DNA of 64,000 bases from Plantago major (GCA_026545765.1 CM048844.1:61056545-61120544), one strand, 5' to 3'; shown: positions 43,246 through 55,552, counted from the first letter of the stretch. Notes: generated by a model from the sequence alone, not told the origin. A program made the numbers and translations.

Positions 43246-43611
43246 TTTTGATGCGGTTGAGAAGAGTTCGAATAGGGGGATGTATTCGTGTTGTTACTAG
43301 GGATCATAAGGGCAATATTATTGCTTTGTGACAAAATTTTATGACTTATGGTTGCTGAAAATGCGGAAGGTTTGTCAGCCAAATTAAGAACTAAATTTAT
43401 TCGAAATTTTGAGTGGTTACACGTAGTAATTGAAAGGTATTGTTATGTAGTGATTAAACTTTTTAAATCAACAAATTTCAGCTTTGCCCCATTGTTACAC
43501 TTTTCAATGAAATTCATGCATTTGATGGAGATTTTCGTTCCATCAAGTTTTGTCAGGTTAAACGTGAGACTAACGTTTTAGCATGCTGAGATCGTTGTGT
43601 GATGGGAGCAC
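43246..43611 (+). pseudogene. RNase H-like fragment with C-terminal tail
   Basis: The pattern RIGGCIRVVTRDHKGNIIAL, AEGLSAKLRTKFIRNFEWLH and VIERYCYVVIK is the plant RNase H-like domain. The tail VKRETNVLAC with DRCVMG resembles the closing helix of such domains. It matches 8142 and 32490 but reaches further 3'. A shortened copy, start joined to tail, lies at about 42782-42885. Its last 56 bases are identical to 27453-27508. Confidence 0.6.
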
Positions 43612-44010
43612 ATACCACCCCAGGGGAGCACATGCTATGTTTTATCAATTTGATGTTCTTATGATGATGTTGGATTGGTAAATTTGTATTATACATACCA
43701 AGATCGTTGTGTGAGGGGAGCACATACCACCCTAGGGGTTGTCTCGATTAACTTATTTTATTCTCCAATTACTATTTATTATTAAACGTAAACTATATTG
43801 TGGCATCGCCACGTGAATTTTGTGGATTAGTTACATTTTTAGCCAGTATATATTTCACTGTTTTTTTTGTAGGACCCTTTTTGTATATATGTTGGTTGCA
43901 TATATAATTCTTATTAAATATCATATAAATTTATCTACACAATTCCGAAAAATATTTTTGAACATGTATTTAAATTCGTCGCCCCAAGACGAATCCATGT
44001 AAAACTTTTC

Positions 44011-45290
44011 GACTTTATGACTCGTATGTTTCCATAAAGTCGGCTAACAACAATATTATTTACTACAAAGGTGTACTTAAATGAAACTATACACATATTC
44101 TTCTCGAGTTGTTAATTTTTTATTTGATATGGATCAAGATGAATTTGATGCCTCTATTTTTTACAATAGGCTCCATCGAATGGGGTTGGAGTGGTTGCAA
44201 AATAATATTTGCGACATATTTGACTTGTATACGGTAGGAATACTTTTTATTTGTGATTCTTAAATGGTGGAGGTTCTTGACTTTGAGCTGTGGCATACCT
44301 CTTATATCAATCACTAATCCCCTTTTGCACTGGTGGGAATTCGATCATAAATTTACATGTTGTTAGTACTCTGTGATCTCGTTATTGATTTGTATTGGCT
44401 GATTTTGTTGTTTTATTGTGAGTATTTGTTCCTTTGGCTTAAGAAGTGAGTAGTGGGAATTTGTACATTAACAGTTTTCTGATGCAAAATTCGATCAGTC
44501 AATATCAGCTATGGATGTTTATTTATTTTTTGAATGAGTTGTATTTAATTACACAAGGAGCTGCTTCTTAGAATGGGTCGTTATGTTGACTATTAAATTT
44601 TGTTGTGTATGCTACTGATGTTGAAATGTAGTTGAAGGAATAGGAAATTGGGATTGAAGTAGATGGATTTTGGATTCTGTTGTTGTGTGCATTGGCCTGG
44701 CATTGTTGGTTGTGATGGATCGGTTGTGTTTATGGTTACTCATCACTGGAATTTTGGTAACTGATAAGTTGAGTTTTTAGCTAGCTGAAATCTAGAGATG
44801 ATGGGGTAGAAACGTAGAAGTAGATCGTTTGGATGGAGGCTGAGCTGATTTGATAGAAATGGACTGTAAAATCTGAGAAACTAGATTGTTTTTATATTAG
44901 CTACTTGGAGTAGATTTTCAGATCAGCTAACAGGGTAGCCATTCATGAGACGGACTTATTTTGGGCAAACGGTTGAATAACTTATCGATAAGGTGATGCT
45001 AAATAAACCTAAAAATGGAATTAGTTTATTCTCTAATTACTCAATGCTTTCTACTTACAGGCTCAACCAGAAATAGTGGTGCAAAGGGAAGAAGTCAAAG
45101 ACTCCCCTACACCAATTGATATTGATGAGGCTCCCAAGCCTACATCACCAGAAAGAATACTAGAAACTGCAACAGTTTCTGAGAAAAATTGTAAGTGTGA
45201 GATTTCTGGTGTATCAAATACACTCCAGAATGTCTTCAGTGTACCGAGTACACTGTACACTGTATCACACTTTTATATATAATCTGTTTT
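44011..45290. other. Interval with possible host exons
   Basis: An open stretch at 44081-44235 encodes FLFDMDQDEFDASIFYNRL and GLEWLQNNICDIFDLYT and ends at a donor-like ACG/GTAGG. T-rich, intron-like sequence follows to an acceptor-like TTACAG at 45060. No family is recognised; the two stretches could be exons of one gene interrupted on the right by the Copia fossil. Confidence 0.3.
45061..45282 (+). CDS. Possible terminal exon, unrecognised
   Basis: After the acceptor-like CTTACAG the frame reads AQPEIVVQREEVKDSPTPID, IDEAPKPTSPERILETATVS and EKNCKCEISGVSNTL to a stop at 45282. The first part is acidic and Pro-rich, as in a disordered tail; the last part looks like chance reading into repeat sequence. 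No homologue is recognised. It may be a real host exon or part of the adjoining Copia leader. Confidence 0.22.
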   Translation, partial: AQPEIVVQREEVKDSPTPIDIDEAPKPTSPERILETATVSEKNCKCEISGVSNTLQNVFSVPSTLYTVSHFYI

Positions 45291-46019
45291 TAGTTTTCGC
45301 CTTTATTCTAATACCTAATTAGTTCCACAGCTTTAGTAGTGAATATGTGCAGGATTTTAGGATGAAAGATCTCATGGAATCTAAGAAGATTGCACAAGTC
45401 GAAATCAAACAGTACAAGGAAAGGAGCATATTTCGAATTGCATTAGGAAAGGAATGAGAGATATACCAGGATTCTACTTACCAAAATCATAACAAGAAGC
45501 AATGCGTCTCTGCTATACAGAAGGAGGCTATCACAGCCTATATATATGAGAAACGGCATTGAAGACATACACGTGAAGAAAGCAAGAAAACCAAGAGTTC
45601 AAGTTTACTGATTCACGTATTTGTCATCCGTTTTCTGAGTTGTTTCTATCTAGTGTTCTCTGTTTTGTTTCAGAGATTATTAGGTAGATTGACAGAGGTA
45701 GCTCATTACAATTTGTTTTGCATCTAGAGATATTCGCAAGAATAAATCTAGAGTAGTTTTTGTATTCATTAACAATCATCGTTTAGTGGATACTTTCGCC
45801 TTGAGGCTCGGTGGATTATAAAAATATAATCTGCTAGAAACTTATTTCTGTGTCTTGTTTATTTCTTATTTCTGTTGCATATTCTGTCGAGTTCTAGATT
45901 AGGTTACACTGAACTCTGTGTCATAGTTTGTTTAGTATCAAATCCCGGTCTTTTCACTATTTCAATTGGCATCAGCCAAGCACCTAATTAATTGGTGTTT
46001 GGATTTGGTACTATAGAGA

Positions 46020-47299
46020 TGGATTACGCTAATCTCAATGAAGGTAGGTTACCTATCTTGGATGGTTCGAACTATCGCTACTGGAGTATTCGTATGAGAA
46101 CCTACACGCAAATCCATTGATGTTCGTGCATGGAGGTCTGTCATTGAAGGATATCAGAATCCCATGTTGGAACCTGATAAGGACAAAGATGTTTTGCCTA
46201 AACCAGAAAATGCATACACGCCAGGTGGGTTAAGTGATGCTACTCTTCATGAAAAAGCTATCAACTGTATATTTGCTTATGTTAATCATCATATGTTTAA
46301 GTTGATACAATCATGCACTACTGCTAAATCTGCTTGGGATATTCTTCAAAAGCACTGTGAGGGTGATGCAAGTGTCAAAGTTTCTAAATCTCAATTGCTT
46401 AATAGTAAGTTTGAAAACTTAAGAATGGGGATGATGAAACTATCACCGAGTATTTTGAAAAGTTAATGGATATTGCTAATGAGAGTCAATTACTTGGAGA
46501 TCCTTATTCTAACAAGCAGATGGTTTTTAAAGCTCTTAGAACTGTATCTAGTAGATATGAGATGAAAATAGTTGCTATTGAAACTGCTCACAATTTGTTA
46601 ACTATGGACTTGGAAACTTTGATGAACATTCCTTTAAATTATGAGTTGTCTATGACTAATCCACCATCTGGTGTAAACAAACATAAAAGTGTTGTTCTTC
46701 AAAGCAAAACTTCTGACTTATCTGATGATGAGAATAATGAAGAAGATTTGGATAATTGGCTTGTTAATGCTATGGTCAAACGTTTTAAGGAAAGCAGTCT
46801 TAAAGACAAATTTAAAGCAGTTTCTAGTAGGAACTCTTCAAAATCGATTGTCAAACAAGCTTACAAGGAACTTTCTGCAGATGAAGCTGGGCAAGTAAAG
46901 AAAAAGAAGTGTTTTGCATGTGAAGGTTATGGTCACTTTGTAAACGAATGTGCTAACACCCTTCGTAAGAAGGGAGGTGCTTATTGGGTATGTGTGAGTG
47001 AAGATAATGCAGGTACTGAAGATTCAGATTCTCCGACTGATGAGGATGTGGAAACCACAGCTTTACACTCATCTGTTCAACTTGATGAAGATTATGATGC
47101 TTGGTGTAATGGGAACACTGAATCTGCTGAAGAAATTTTCTTTGTAGATTTTCGAGACTCTGAGTGTTGTGAAAACACTGAACCAGTGCAAAAAATATAC
47201 TTCGGGGACAATGACATGAACCAGTGTTTCTGGAACACTGAACATATGACACCAGGACATGGTGTGGTCTTTGATTATTCTAACCTTCATTTTTTATGA
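46020..47299 (+). pseudogene. Copia gag remnant (UBN2-like)
   Basis: It begins MDYANLNEGRLPILDGSNYR (start of a Copia gag). ATLHEKAINCIFAYVNHHMF and AKSAWDILQKHCEGD then give the UBN2/Retrotran_gag_2 pattern, followed by MVFKALRTVSSRYEMKIVAI. The CCHC knuckle CFACEGYGHFVNEC lies near 46910-46950. The C-terminal part is acidic and has three repeats of an NTE-centred motif. Gag packages the element RNA. Fossil; the family is clear, the lineage within Copia is not. Confidence 0.85.
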
Positions 47300-47558
47300 G
47301 ACTATAATTTTGAGTCTCATTTGGTCCTTTTTAGAGGTCTTTGTTAGTCTTTATTCCTAGTTTTATAGTGTTATTGTGCGCTTTTATGTTTGGTGTTTTG
47401 TTTGTGTTTTTGTAGGTTTTTGTTCTTTAGGTACAATTTGGAGAAAAGATGACTTTGCTGTATGTCAATCAAGTGAAGAGATTGTAATCCAAAAGTGCAC
47501 TTGAAGATGGTGTCGAATTACTTGAAGTAGAAAAGTCGACCTTGAAGATTGGGTATCC

Positions 47559-47832
47559 TCGCCGTGATGAAGGAATTGGCTCGCCGCGGAGAGATTTTGC
47601 GAGTGAACATCCAGGATTCTGAAGAGGAGTTCGCCGCGGCGAAGCATTTTGCTCGCCACGGCGAGATTTCACGTGGCGACTACCAAATCCATCGAAGGAA
47701 GTTCGCATGGCGAAATTATGCGAATGGCACATGAATTCTGGGATTGGAGTTCGCCGCGGCGAGAAACTGCGAGAGATATAAATTGCGATAACAGAAGACT
47801 CGCCGCGGCGAGCTATTCCTTCGCCGCGGCAA
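47559..47832. repeat. Array of TCGCCGCGGCGA palindromes
   Basis: The 12-bp perfect palindrome TCGCCGCGGCGA occurs exactly at 47631, 47751 and 47800. Close variants are at 47559, 47581, 47653, 47669, 47703 and 47821. Spacing is irregular (about 16-70 bases). The block is GC-rich in an AT-rich setting. It lies after the gag fossil and just before a Copia LTR at 47971. No protein is supported; open frames on both strands arise from palindromy. Confidence 0.9.
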
Positions 47833-47970
47833 GACGCGTTTCCTTCAGTTCCGAATTTTCCCCTTTTAGTTAGGATTTTGGGATTATTCTTTCATACTTC
47901 TTTTAACCTAGTTTTTCATAAAAACTCCTAGATTCATACTTTGACATTGATTGATCTTTGGAGCTTGACT

Positions 47971-49566
47971 TGTTAGGAATATCTGTTTAGATTTTGATCA
48001 GCAAAATAATGACTTATCTTAGCTCAGAAAGGTGGTTAGTACTCTTGGTTCACTTGAACACTGTAAAAGAGGAAAATCACTAAGTATGTTAGTCTAGCAA
48101 AACTTGTATAGGATGTTAGGTCTCTGAATGTAAATTTTATATCTTTGAAGAAGACCAAGAAGAAGGCATCCGGCAGGAGAGTTCAACAAATTTGAAGATT
48201 TGAAGACTGCACAAGATTGCTAAAGACGAAGGAAATTGATCTCATCAGATACCTATGTCCAGATATCTTAAAGAAACAAGTGTTTTTCAATAAAAAAGTT
48301 TTGCAAAAGATATCTGGGAACACAAGGTTTCTGAACGAGGAAAAGTGCCCACAGAAACCTACACTCAGATACCTTGGATAAAACTATGTTTCTGGGAAAC
48401 AATGTTTCAGCAGGTATCTAGAGATGTGAAGGTCTCTGGAAAGGGACATGCAATGCTTCAGAAAGCGTGCATAGTTCCGTTGGCACTACAGGACAAAAAT
48501 AGTACAATGCAATAAATGCGCAGACAGAGACATCTGAAGAAAAGAGGAAATCTCTGAAAAGAGACAACGTCTTCTGCAGTACTATTTTCAGATATCAATA
48601 GTTTGAATTTGAATTGAGCCTAACGGATACTATTCAAACGGCTTCAAATTCAACTATAAATATCACCACTTAGAATGCTTGAAAGACACCTTGAACTTAC
48701 ACACAGAACGAACTTATTCATTCAAGCATACAAGCATTCAACCTACTTACTCTTCAGCTTACAGTTGCGACAAAGCTCTTGAATTCTAAGTAGCACGAAA
48801 GTTCCAAGTGTCCTGATCCTTAACAAGCATTGCTATCTGTGAAGGAGTTGAATCAAAAGATCAAGTATTTGAGTTTCATTCTCCAGAACAGTTAACATAG
48901 ACTTGGGTCAGTAAAGAATATATCACCACACATTATGAAGTGTGTTAAGTGATTCTTGTTCTATAGAGTATTCTTAATTAACTGAAAAGTTAGTAAGACT
49001 ACTCACCTGACAAACCTTCATAACCAACACCTTAAAACGGCATGGAGTACATGAAGTACTTAGTTTGGGAAACTAAGGAATAAATCCAAGGTTACTAAGC
49101 ATAGGAAGTACTTAGTTTGTGAAACTAAGGAACAACTCAAATGTTTCAGAGTATAGGAAGTACTTGGCTGGGACCGGGGAATAACTCAGGGGGAACACTT
49201 GGTTGGGAACCTAGTGTATTTAGGAATCGAGAGAAGATATTTGTAAGGTGAACTCAATTATCTGTCTTAGTGGATTCTAGGCCTGAGAAAGGCCGAATTG
49301 AAGTGGATTAGTTGAAGGATTACGCCACCTTCAGATACCACTATAAAAAACGTGTTATTTACTTTCAGCAATTTACTTATCATTCTCTTTATCCTGCTAA
49401 GTATTTAAACAAATTATATCTTGCTGAGAACGTGCACTTATCACAGAAAAGTCTTCCGCTCTCTGAAATTAAGTATCAGATATCTTCACAGTGTTTATTG
49501 ACAAAAGTTGTAAAAGACTATTCACCCCCCCTCTAGTCTTTTCCTTTACCGTTACCTGGACCAACA
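47971..49566 (+). repeat. Copia LTR, element A
   Basis: A 1596-bp segment from TGTTAGGAATATCTG to CTGGACCAACA, followed by AG and the primer site TGGTATCAGAGC (49569-49580, complementary to initiator methionine tRNA). A TATA-like CAACTATAAATATCACC lies near 48652. By eye about 90% like the LTR at 56424 over its first 200 bases, so the two are not one element's recent pair. Confidence 0.92.
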
Positions 49567-52500
49567 AGTGGTATCAGAGCGGGAGGTTCCCAAGCCTTCT
49601 GCACTGAACCTAGATCCCAGATAAGTGTCCACTAACTACTTTTCATCTACACTTGATCTGTCTATTTAGTTTGTTTTCTGCAGGATGTCTTTAAGTGACG
49701 CTCCAATTCTCAAGCCAGAGAACTATGAGAAATGGAAGAACAACATGATGCTCCACCTATGCTCCACCTAGAAGCCATCAGTGACGAAATAATCGAAATG
49801 ATAAAGAATGGCCCCATAGTCATTCAACAACTCAAGCAGGTCATGGAGGTTTCTAATGGTAGAGACAGAGTTCCCAATGATGAAGAACCAAGTGGTCGTT
49901 CCTCAAAAACAGGTGCATCAACCAGTGGAAGACCTACTAGTCAAGTTGTTTACGAGCCAAATCCCAGAGCGCTCTGGACATCGGAAGATGCCAAGAGAAA
50001 TCGACTGGATGGTCAGGCTCACAATATCATCATACGTTCCACTCCAGAGCACATACAATGTAAACTGTGAGGTGCAAAAACGGCGAAAGTGGCCTGGCAA
50101 CTGATTGAAGAAATCTGTGCAGTCACTGAGAAAACAAAGGAAAATAAGTTCGAGGTTTTGAAGCTCAAATTCCAGAACTTTAAACAAGGTCCCACAGAGA
50201 CTCTTGAAGAACTAGATTTCTGGTTCACAACATTGATGAGTGAAATGGTTGCACTTGGTGAAAGTGAGAGATACTCTAACTCTGAAAAGGTTAAGACTAT
50301 CGTGAGAAGCTTGAATCAAAACTGGGAACATACTCAGTACTTTTATTTCAACCAAGGAATGCCAAATATCACTCCAGTAGAACTCTTTTCCCACTTAGCT
50401 ACTGTCAACTATGAAACTACTCAGAGAGAACAAATAATTGCTGAGAAAGTTCACAATGTTGCTTTAGTAACACAAGGTACTTCTGAAAAGAAGGATACCA
50501 AAGAAATGACTGAGGAAGATGCCCTTGCTGTAAAGTAAATGACAAAATATGTCAGTCGGGAGATTGAGAGAAGAAAAGCCAAAGAGAAGTTGACAAAACA
50601 TCTAAGCTCAAACTATCACCAGTACAAAAATATGCATTTGTCAAGCTCACTGAACAAGTCGGCTCAGCAAGCATCTAGTACTGAGGAAGCAGAAATCGAA
50701 AACGATATCTTTTTCTATTGTCAGAAACCTGGTCATTTTAAAAGAGACTGCCCTGTTTTCAATAAGCTAAAGACAGGTGACAAGAAAGATAGAAAAAACT
50801 TCAAGAGAGGTCAGAGAGCTATCTCTCTGAAGAAAGGAAAAAGATTCAAATCCAACTGGATGCTCTTGATATTGAGTCAGAATCTGAGGAAGAAGACTCA
50901 GATGACTCCAAACTACCTTCTCCAGAATTATGTGGCATCACTCATGAATTGGTTGACTTTGCTCAAAAGAAAAGGGAATTATGTGGGGTTGCTGAGGAGA
51001 TCTATCCAGATTGCTCCAACATTGAGCCTTGCCTAATGGCTGACGAGGTAACCAACATTTCTCAATTCATAAATTATGAGAGTGATGAGGAAGAAATCAG
51101 AGATTTAGAATATCTCAGAAGAGAACTTGATCTCTACAAAAGAGAATTTCAAATGGTCTGAGCTAGAGCCAACAGTTTTGAAGAGAAAAGAATTCTCTTG
51201 AGAAGGAAAATTCACAACTACTCAAGATATCTGAGAAAAAGGATGCTGAAAATGCATTTCTCAAAGCACAGATATCTGAGACGGAGAAGACACACAGAAA
51301 GGCAATGCATATACTACAAAAGGAAAATAAAGATCTTCTTTCTGAAAATGAGGAACTCAAAAAGAAAGAACTATCTTTTCAATCCAATGCCAAAGCTAGT
51401 GACACTCTTACTGAAGTACACTCTTATTTAAGAGATCCTTCAGAAAAGGGAGGACTTGGGCTGAACACACAAACAAATAGTTCTACTACTCCGAATAACA
51501 GTGACGAAAGAATAACATTTGTTAGTGCTCAGCAAGATGGTTCTTAAATAACCTACAACATTGGTCAGAAAGCTAAGGTTGTTGACAAAGGAAAGGCAGT
51601 CGCGACCAAACCTTTGTGGAAAAAACAAGTCCAAAAGAAAACTGTTGGGAACGTTTATGTAAAGAAACATAACACTGAAAAGTGTAATCACCCACAATGC
51701 CATGTCTCTCAGAAAGGAAAAATTGCGGGAGCAGGTAAATTTTCCAACATCACATTTTCTAGAAAGAAAGACGTTCCAGAGACTAGCAAAGCTGCTGAGA
51801 AGAGAACTCAGATAGCACAAGGTGCTTGAAATGGCATTGGCTATAAAGCCATCGGGAAACAACTCGCTCGTTAGTATAAACAAGAGCAAGAACGATGGAT
51901 GAAAGCCAGGATTGCACATAGCAATCATCAGAAGTGGAAGAAAGAACAGGTTGCGACCACTCTGAATGCCAGGGCTAGAAGAAATCTGGCAAGGAAAGCT
52001 AAGTTTGCTGAAAAGCAGACTCAACAATCTGACAGGTATATGAAAGCGCCACGAGGAGCACCAAGGAACACACCAAGAAGGAAAATAGCTTTAAATGATA
52101 ATGACACTAATCATTTACCTAAAATTCCTCCTTATGTTCCAACAAGACAAAAGAATACCCCAAGGAAGTTCATTTAGAAATGGATTCCTACAGGGAGATT
52201 CTTTAGTCCAGAAGGTTCCATTGTTGGAATGAGAGCCTAACTCCATGTTTCCTGTTTTGTGCAGAACACTCTGAGGTAGAACCCGAAGTGGCATTTTGAT
52301 AGTGGATGTGGGAAGCACATGACAGGAGACAAAGCAAATCTGGTTAACTATAGGAAATGCGATAAAGGACCAATTATTAGATTTGCTAGAGAAGATGAAA
52401 ATCCAACCATAGGTTTTGGCAATCTGAAGCTTGGAGCTCTTACAATCTCTAAAGTACTACATGTAAAGGGATTGAAATATAATCTCCTAAGCATGAGTCA

Positions 52501-53014
52501 ATTGGTAGACAAAGGGTACACTGTAAAGATCAAGTCAAAACTATGAAAATTAATTGACAATGAGTCAAAGCAGACAGTCTTGGTTGCTAGGCGGAAAGGA
52601 AATCTTTATGTTGCTGACTGGGCATCTGCCACAACTGAAGAATGTCTCATGGTAAAGTCAATCTGGCCACACTGAAGAAAACTGGCTATGGCATAAAAGA
52701 ATGAGTCACTTGAACTTCAAAACTCTGAACAAGCTAGCCAAGAAAGAATTGGTGGTTGGTTTACCCAAAATGACATATAGAAAAGATGGTATATGCTCAG
52801 CTTGCCAAATGGAAAAACAATCCAAAACATCTTTCAAGTCTAAAACTAGACATTCCAGTGAAAGGCCACTGCAAATGTTACATATGGATCTTTTTGAATC
52901 CTCTGTAACTAGCTATGCAGAAAAGAAGTATGGTCTAGTTGTTGTTGATGATTACTCAAGATTCACTTGGGTTGTATTCCTCAAACAAAAATCTGATGCA
53001 AGAGTTGAAATACC
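49567..53014 (+). pseudogene. Copia gag-protease-integrase remnant, element A
   Basis: Gag (from about 49684) opens MSLSDAPILKPENYEKWKNN. It carries TPVELFSHLATVNYETTQRE and a CCHC knuckle (CQKPGHFKRDC), followed by a long charged coiled-coil extension. The protease region is near 52280-52550 (HMTGDKANL, LKYNLLSMSQLVDKGY). Pre-integrase and integrase start near 52690-53014 (CSACQMEKQSKTSFKSK, VVVDDYSRFTWVVFL). Order and wording are Copia. Fossil. Confidence 0.88.
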
Positions 53015-54427
53015 TGTTAGGAATATCTGTTAGTATTTTGATCACTCATCACATGTTCTTATCTTATCCAGAAAGGTGATTGAGTACTCTTGGTTCACTT
53101 GAACATTGTAAAAGAGGAAATCACTGAGTATGATTAGTCTAGTAAATCTTGTATTAGGATTATAGGTCTATGAGTGTAATTTTTATTTCCAGAAGACCAT
53201 GAAGATCAATCCTAGCAATGGAGCTTTTCTGAAGATTAGAAGACTGAAGATTGCACAAGATTTATGAAGACATCAAGGTTTAGTCTAACTCAGAAAGACT
53301 ATGTCATTAATCCTTTCTTAAGTATATTTACTTACTTTTGAAATATGATTCTGGACATATGACATCATGAGTATGGAGCATGCAAGCCATTAGAAAGGCT
53401 CATGTATCCGTTGAAGACTACAGGGCATGTAATAGTACAAGTGCATTAATTGCATCGGCAGAAAAACCGCTAAAGCACAGTCCTCTATGAGACATGAGAC
53501 AAGGTCTTCTGAGTACTCATTTCAAGATAAGTATGGACTGAATTTAAATTGTGTCTAACGGATATCATTCCAACAACTCTCAAATTCATCTATATATATC
53601 ACACACTTAGATGCTGAGAAATACACCTTAGAACGCTCTATCTTGCAAACTTAGCAAAGTATTCTCTCAAGCACTCTACTACCCTTTCTGAAAGCTTTCT
53701 GTTGCTCGAATAATCACTAGTAGTTCTAAGTTGTCCTGAACCTTAACAAGAGATTGTTATTCGTGAAAGAGTTGAACTATCAGATACCCTTTCTGAAGCT
53801 CATTCTCCAGAACGGACATCAATTACTTGGTCAAGAAGAATGATCGCCATACACTGAACAAGTGTATTAAGTAGTCTTGTTCTATTAGGCTCTCTGAAAA
53901 CATAACTAAAAAGTTATACGAGAAGCCTCTCTGACAAACCTTATAACCAACACCATCAAGGCGTGGAGTAGAGGAAGTACTTGATTTGGGAAATCAAGGA
54001 ATAACTCCAAGGTTATCTTAGTAGAGGAAGTACTTAGCTCTAGGAGCTGGGGAATAACTCAGAGGGAACATTTGGTTGGGAACCATTTGTTTAAGAATCT
54101 TAGAATAGGATTATTGTAAGGTGAACTCAATTATCTGTTCTAGTGAATTCTAGGTCTCAGAAAGACCGAAGTGGATTAGTTGGAGGATTACGCCACCTCC
54201 AGATACCACTATACTTGCTGTGTCTTTTACCTTTCTGTATTTACATTTCAACAAAGCACACACACATACTTATTGTTTCTGCACTTACCTATCTTAAAGT
54301 GTCCCGCGCTCTGAATTTAAGTATCAGAAACCCCCAGGTTTCTGAGAAATTGTGTTTATCGACAAAAGTTTTAAAAGACTATTCACCCCCCCTCTAGTCT
54401 TTTACTTTGCCGTTATCTGGACCGACA
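53015..54427 (+). repeat. Copia LTR, element B
   Basis: A 1413-bp segment from TGTTAGGAATATCTGTTAGT to CTGGACCGACA, followed by AG and TGGTATCAGAGC (54430-54441). It is a different subfamily from the LTRs at 47971 and 56424, sharing ends and scattered blocks (GGAAGTACTTAG words, TTCACCCCCCCTCTAGTCTT). It begins inside the integrase region of element A. Confidence 0.92.
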
Positions 54428-54522
54428 AGTGGTATCAGAGCAGGAGGTTCACAAGCCTTCTGCACTAGACCTAGATCCCCAGATAGGTGAAGGAACTTTG
54501 TCCCTTTCTGAGGACTATATAA

Positions 54523-55540
54523 TTTGTGTGTTAAGTGTGCAGGTTTTTCTCTGAGTGATGCACCCGTTCTGAAGCAAAAAAACTACGAGAAATGGAAGAA
54601 CAACATGATGCTCCATCTGGAGGCCATTAGTGATGAGATGATCTATGTCATCAATGAAGGGCCTATCAAAATCAGACAACTCAAACAAGTTATTGAGGTG
54701 TCTGATGGAAGAAAAACTTCAAACAAGGAAGATGGAAGCGAGGATGCGGCTGCTAGTGATAGTGGTCGTGTTGCTCGTGGAAGCATTATGTATGAAGACA
54801 AGCCAAGAGAGCTCTGGACATCTGAAGATGCCAAGGGACACAGATTGGATGGTCAAGCTCGTAATATCATCATCAGATCAACACCTGAGCACATACAGTG
54901 TAAACTGTGGGGTGCTAAAACGGCGAAAGTTGCCTGGCAATTTATTGAAGAAATCAGGTAACCGAAAACCAAGGAAAACAAGTTCGAAGTTCTTAAATTG
55001 AAGTTCCAAAACTTCAAACAAGGTCCCACTGAAACTCTGGAAGAACTTGATTTCAGGTTTACCACCCTTATGAGTGATATGGCTGCACTTGGTGAAAGCA
55101 ACATATACTCCCAGCCAGAAAAGATTATGACTATTGTCAGAAGTCTCAATCACAACTGGGAGCACACTAAGTTCTTTTATTTCAACCAAGGAATGCCAAA
55201 TATTACTCCAGTAGAGCTCTTCTCTCATCTTGCTACTGTAGACTATGAGACAACTCAGAGAGAACAAACAGCTGAAAAGTTGCAAAGTGTTGCTCTAGTT
55301 TCTCAAGGTAATTCTGAAAAGAAGGATACAAAAGATGCATCTGAAGAAAATGCTCTTCCAGTAAGACACATGAAGAAATTTGTGAGTCAAGAGATTGAGA
55401 GAAGAAAAGCTAAAGAAAAGCTGAAAAAGCATCTTGGCCCAAACTATCATTAGTACAAGAACATACAAATGAACAACTCTCTGAACACCCCCATTCAGAA
55501 AGGTGTTAGTACTGAAGAGTGAATTAGATTTTCTGGAAAT
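54523..55540 (+). pseudogene. Copia gag remnant, element B
   Basis: LSDAPVLKQKNYEKWKNNM, MLHLEAISDEMIYVINEGP, DQ-type QARNIIIRSTPEHIQCKLW, ETLEELDFRFTTLMSDMAAL and FFYFNQGMPNITPVELF show a Copia gag close to those of elements A and C but of another subfamily. It ends before the zinc knuckle, near the partial LTR. Fossil. Confidence 0.88.
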
Positions 55541-55552
55541 AGTACAAGTGCA

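Larger units (their letters stand above)
41820..44010. mobile_element. Helitron-like unit(s) with captured fragments and a MITE
   Basis: Directly after the 41819 terminus come ATGCCACGTGG and GATTGGCTAATAAATTTTTT, 5'-region wording shared with 22669. The spacer (TTTATCTACAAAA, then ATCCATAGACATCAATCTTG) occurs at about 42050-42170, with partial copies near 42340-42430 and 43880-44000, so several units are stacked. They carry an antisense exon-like fragment, a MITE, an RNase H relic and a repeated GAGCACATACCACCC word (43607, 43714). No 3' hairpin end was identified here. Confidence 0.45.
45290..47970 (+). mobile_element. Ty1/Copia fossil, 5' half only
   Basis: A probable LTR or leader (TATA-like CCTATATATATGAG near 45540) leads to TTTCAATTGGCATCAGCC at 45960-45978, a primer-binding-like site. 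A Copia gag with zinc knuckle follows (to 47299). No pol follows; the remainder to 47970 is non-coding, including a palindrome array. LTR borders could not be fixed. Broken, with a few breaks in gag. Confidence 0.7.
47971..53014 (+). mobile_element. Ty1/Copia element A (SIRE-like), 5' part
   Basis: Consists of LTR (47971-49566), primer site, long gag, protease and the start of integrase, ending exactly where the LTR of element B begins. The rest of pol and the 3' LTR are not in the window. Gag and LTR are close to those of element C. Broken, with roughly ten breaks. The SIRE-like assignment rests on the long LTR, the long gag with a coiled-coil extension and the pol wording, and is an inference. 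Confidence 0.85.

Noticed and set aside
42790-43331. Two opposite-strand open frames both starting MKTLTMKSQNG
   Set aside because: They are mirror images produced by the inverted ends of the MITE at 42923-43183, not a duplicated gene.
47559-47832. CRISPR-like array
   Set aside because: The repeats are 12-bp palindromes at irregular spacing with mutated copies in a plant transposon setting; there are no uniform spacers and no associated genes.
47465-47873. Several short frames on both strands with Arg/Ala-rich sequence
   Set aside because: They are products of the TCGCCGCGGCGA palindromes, which read similarly on both strands.
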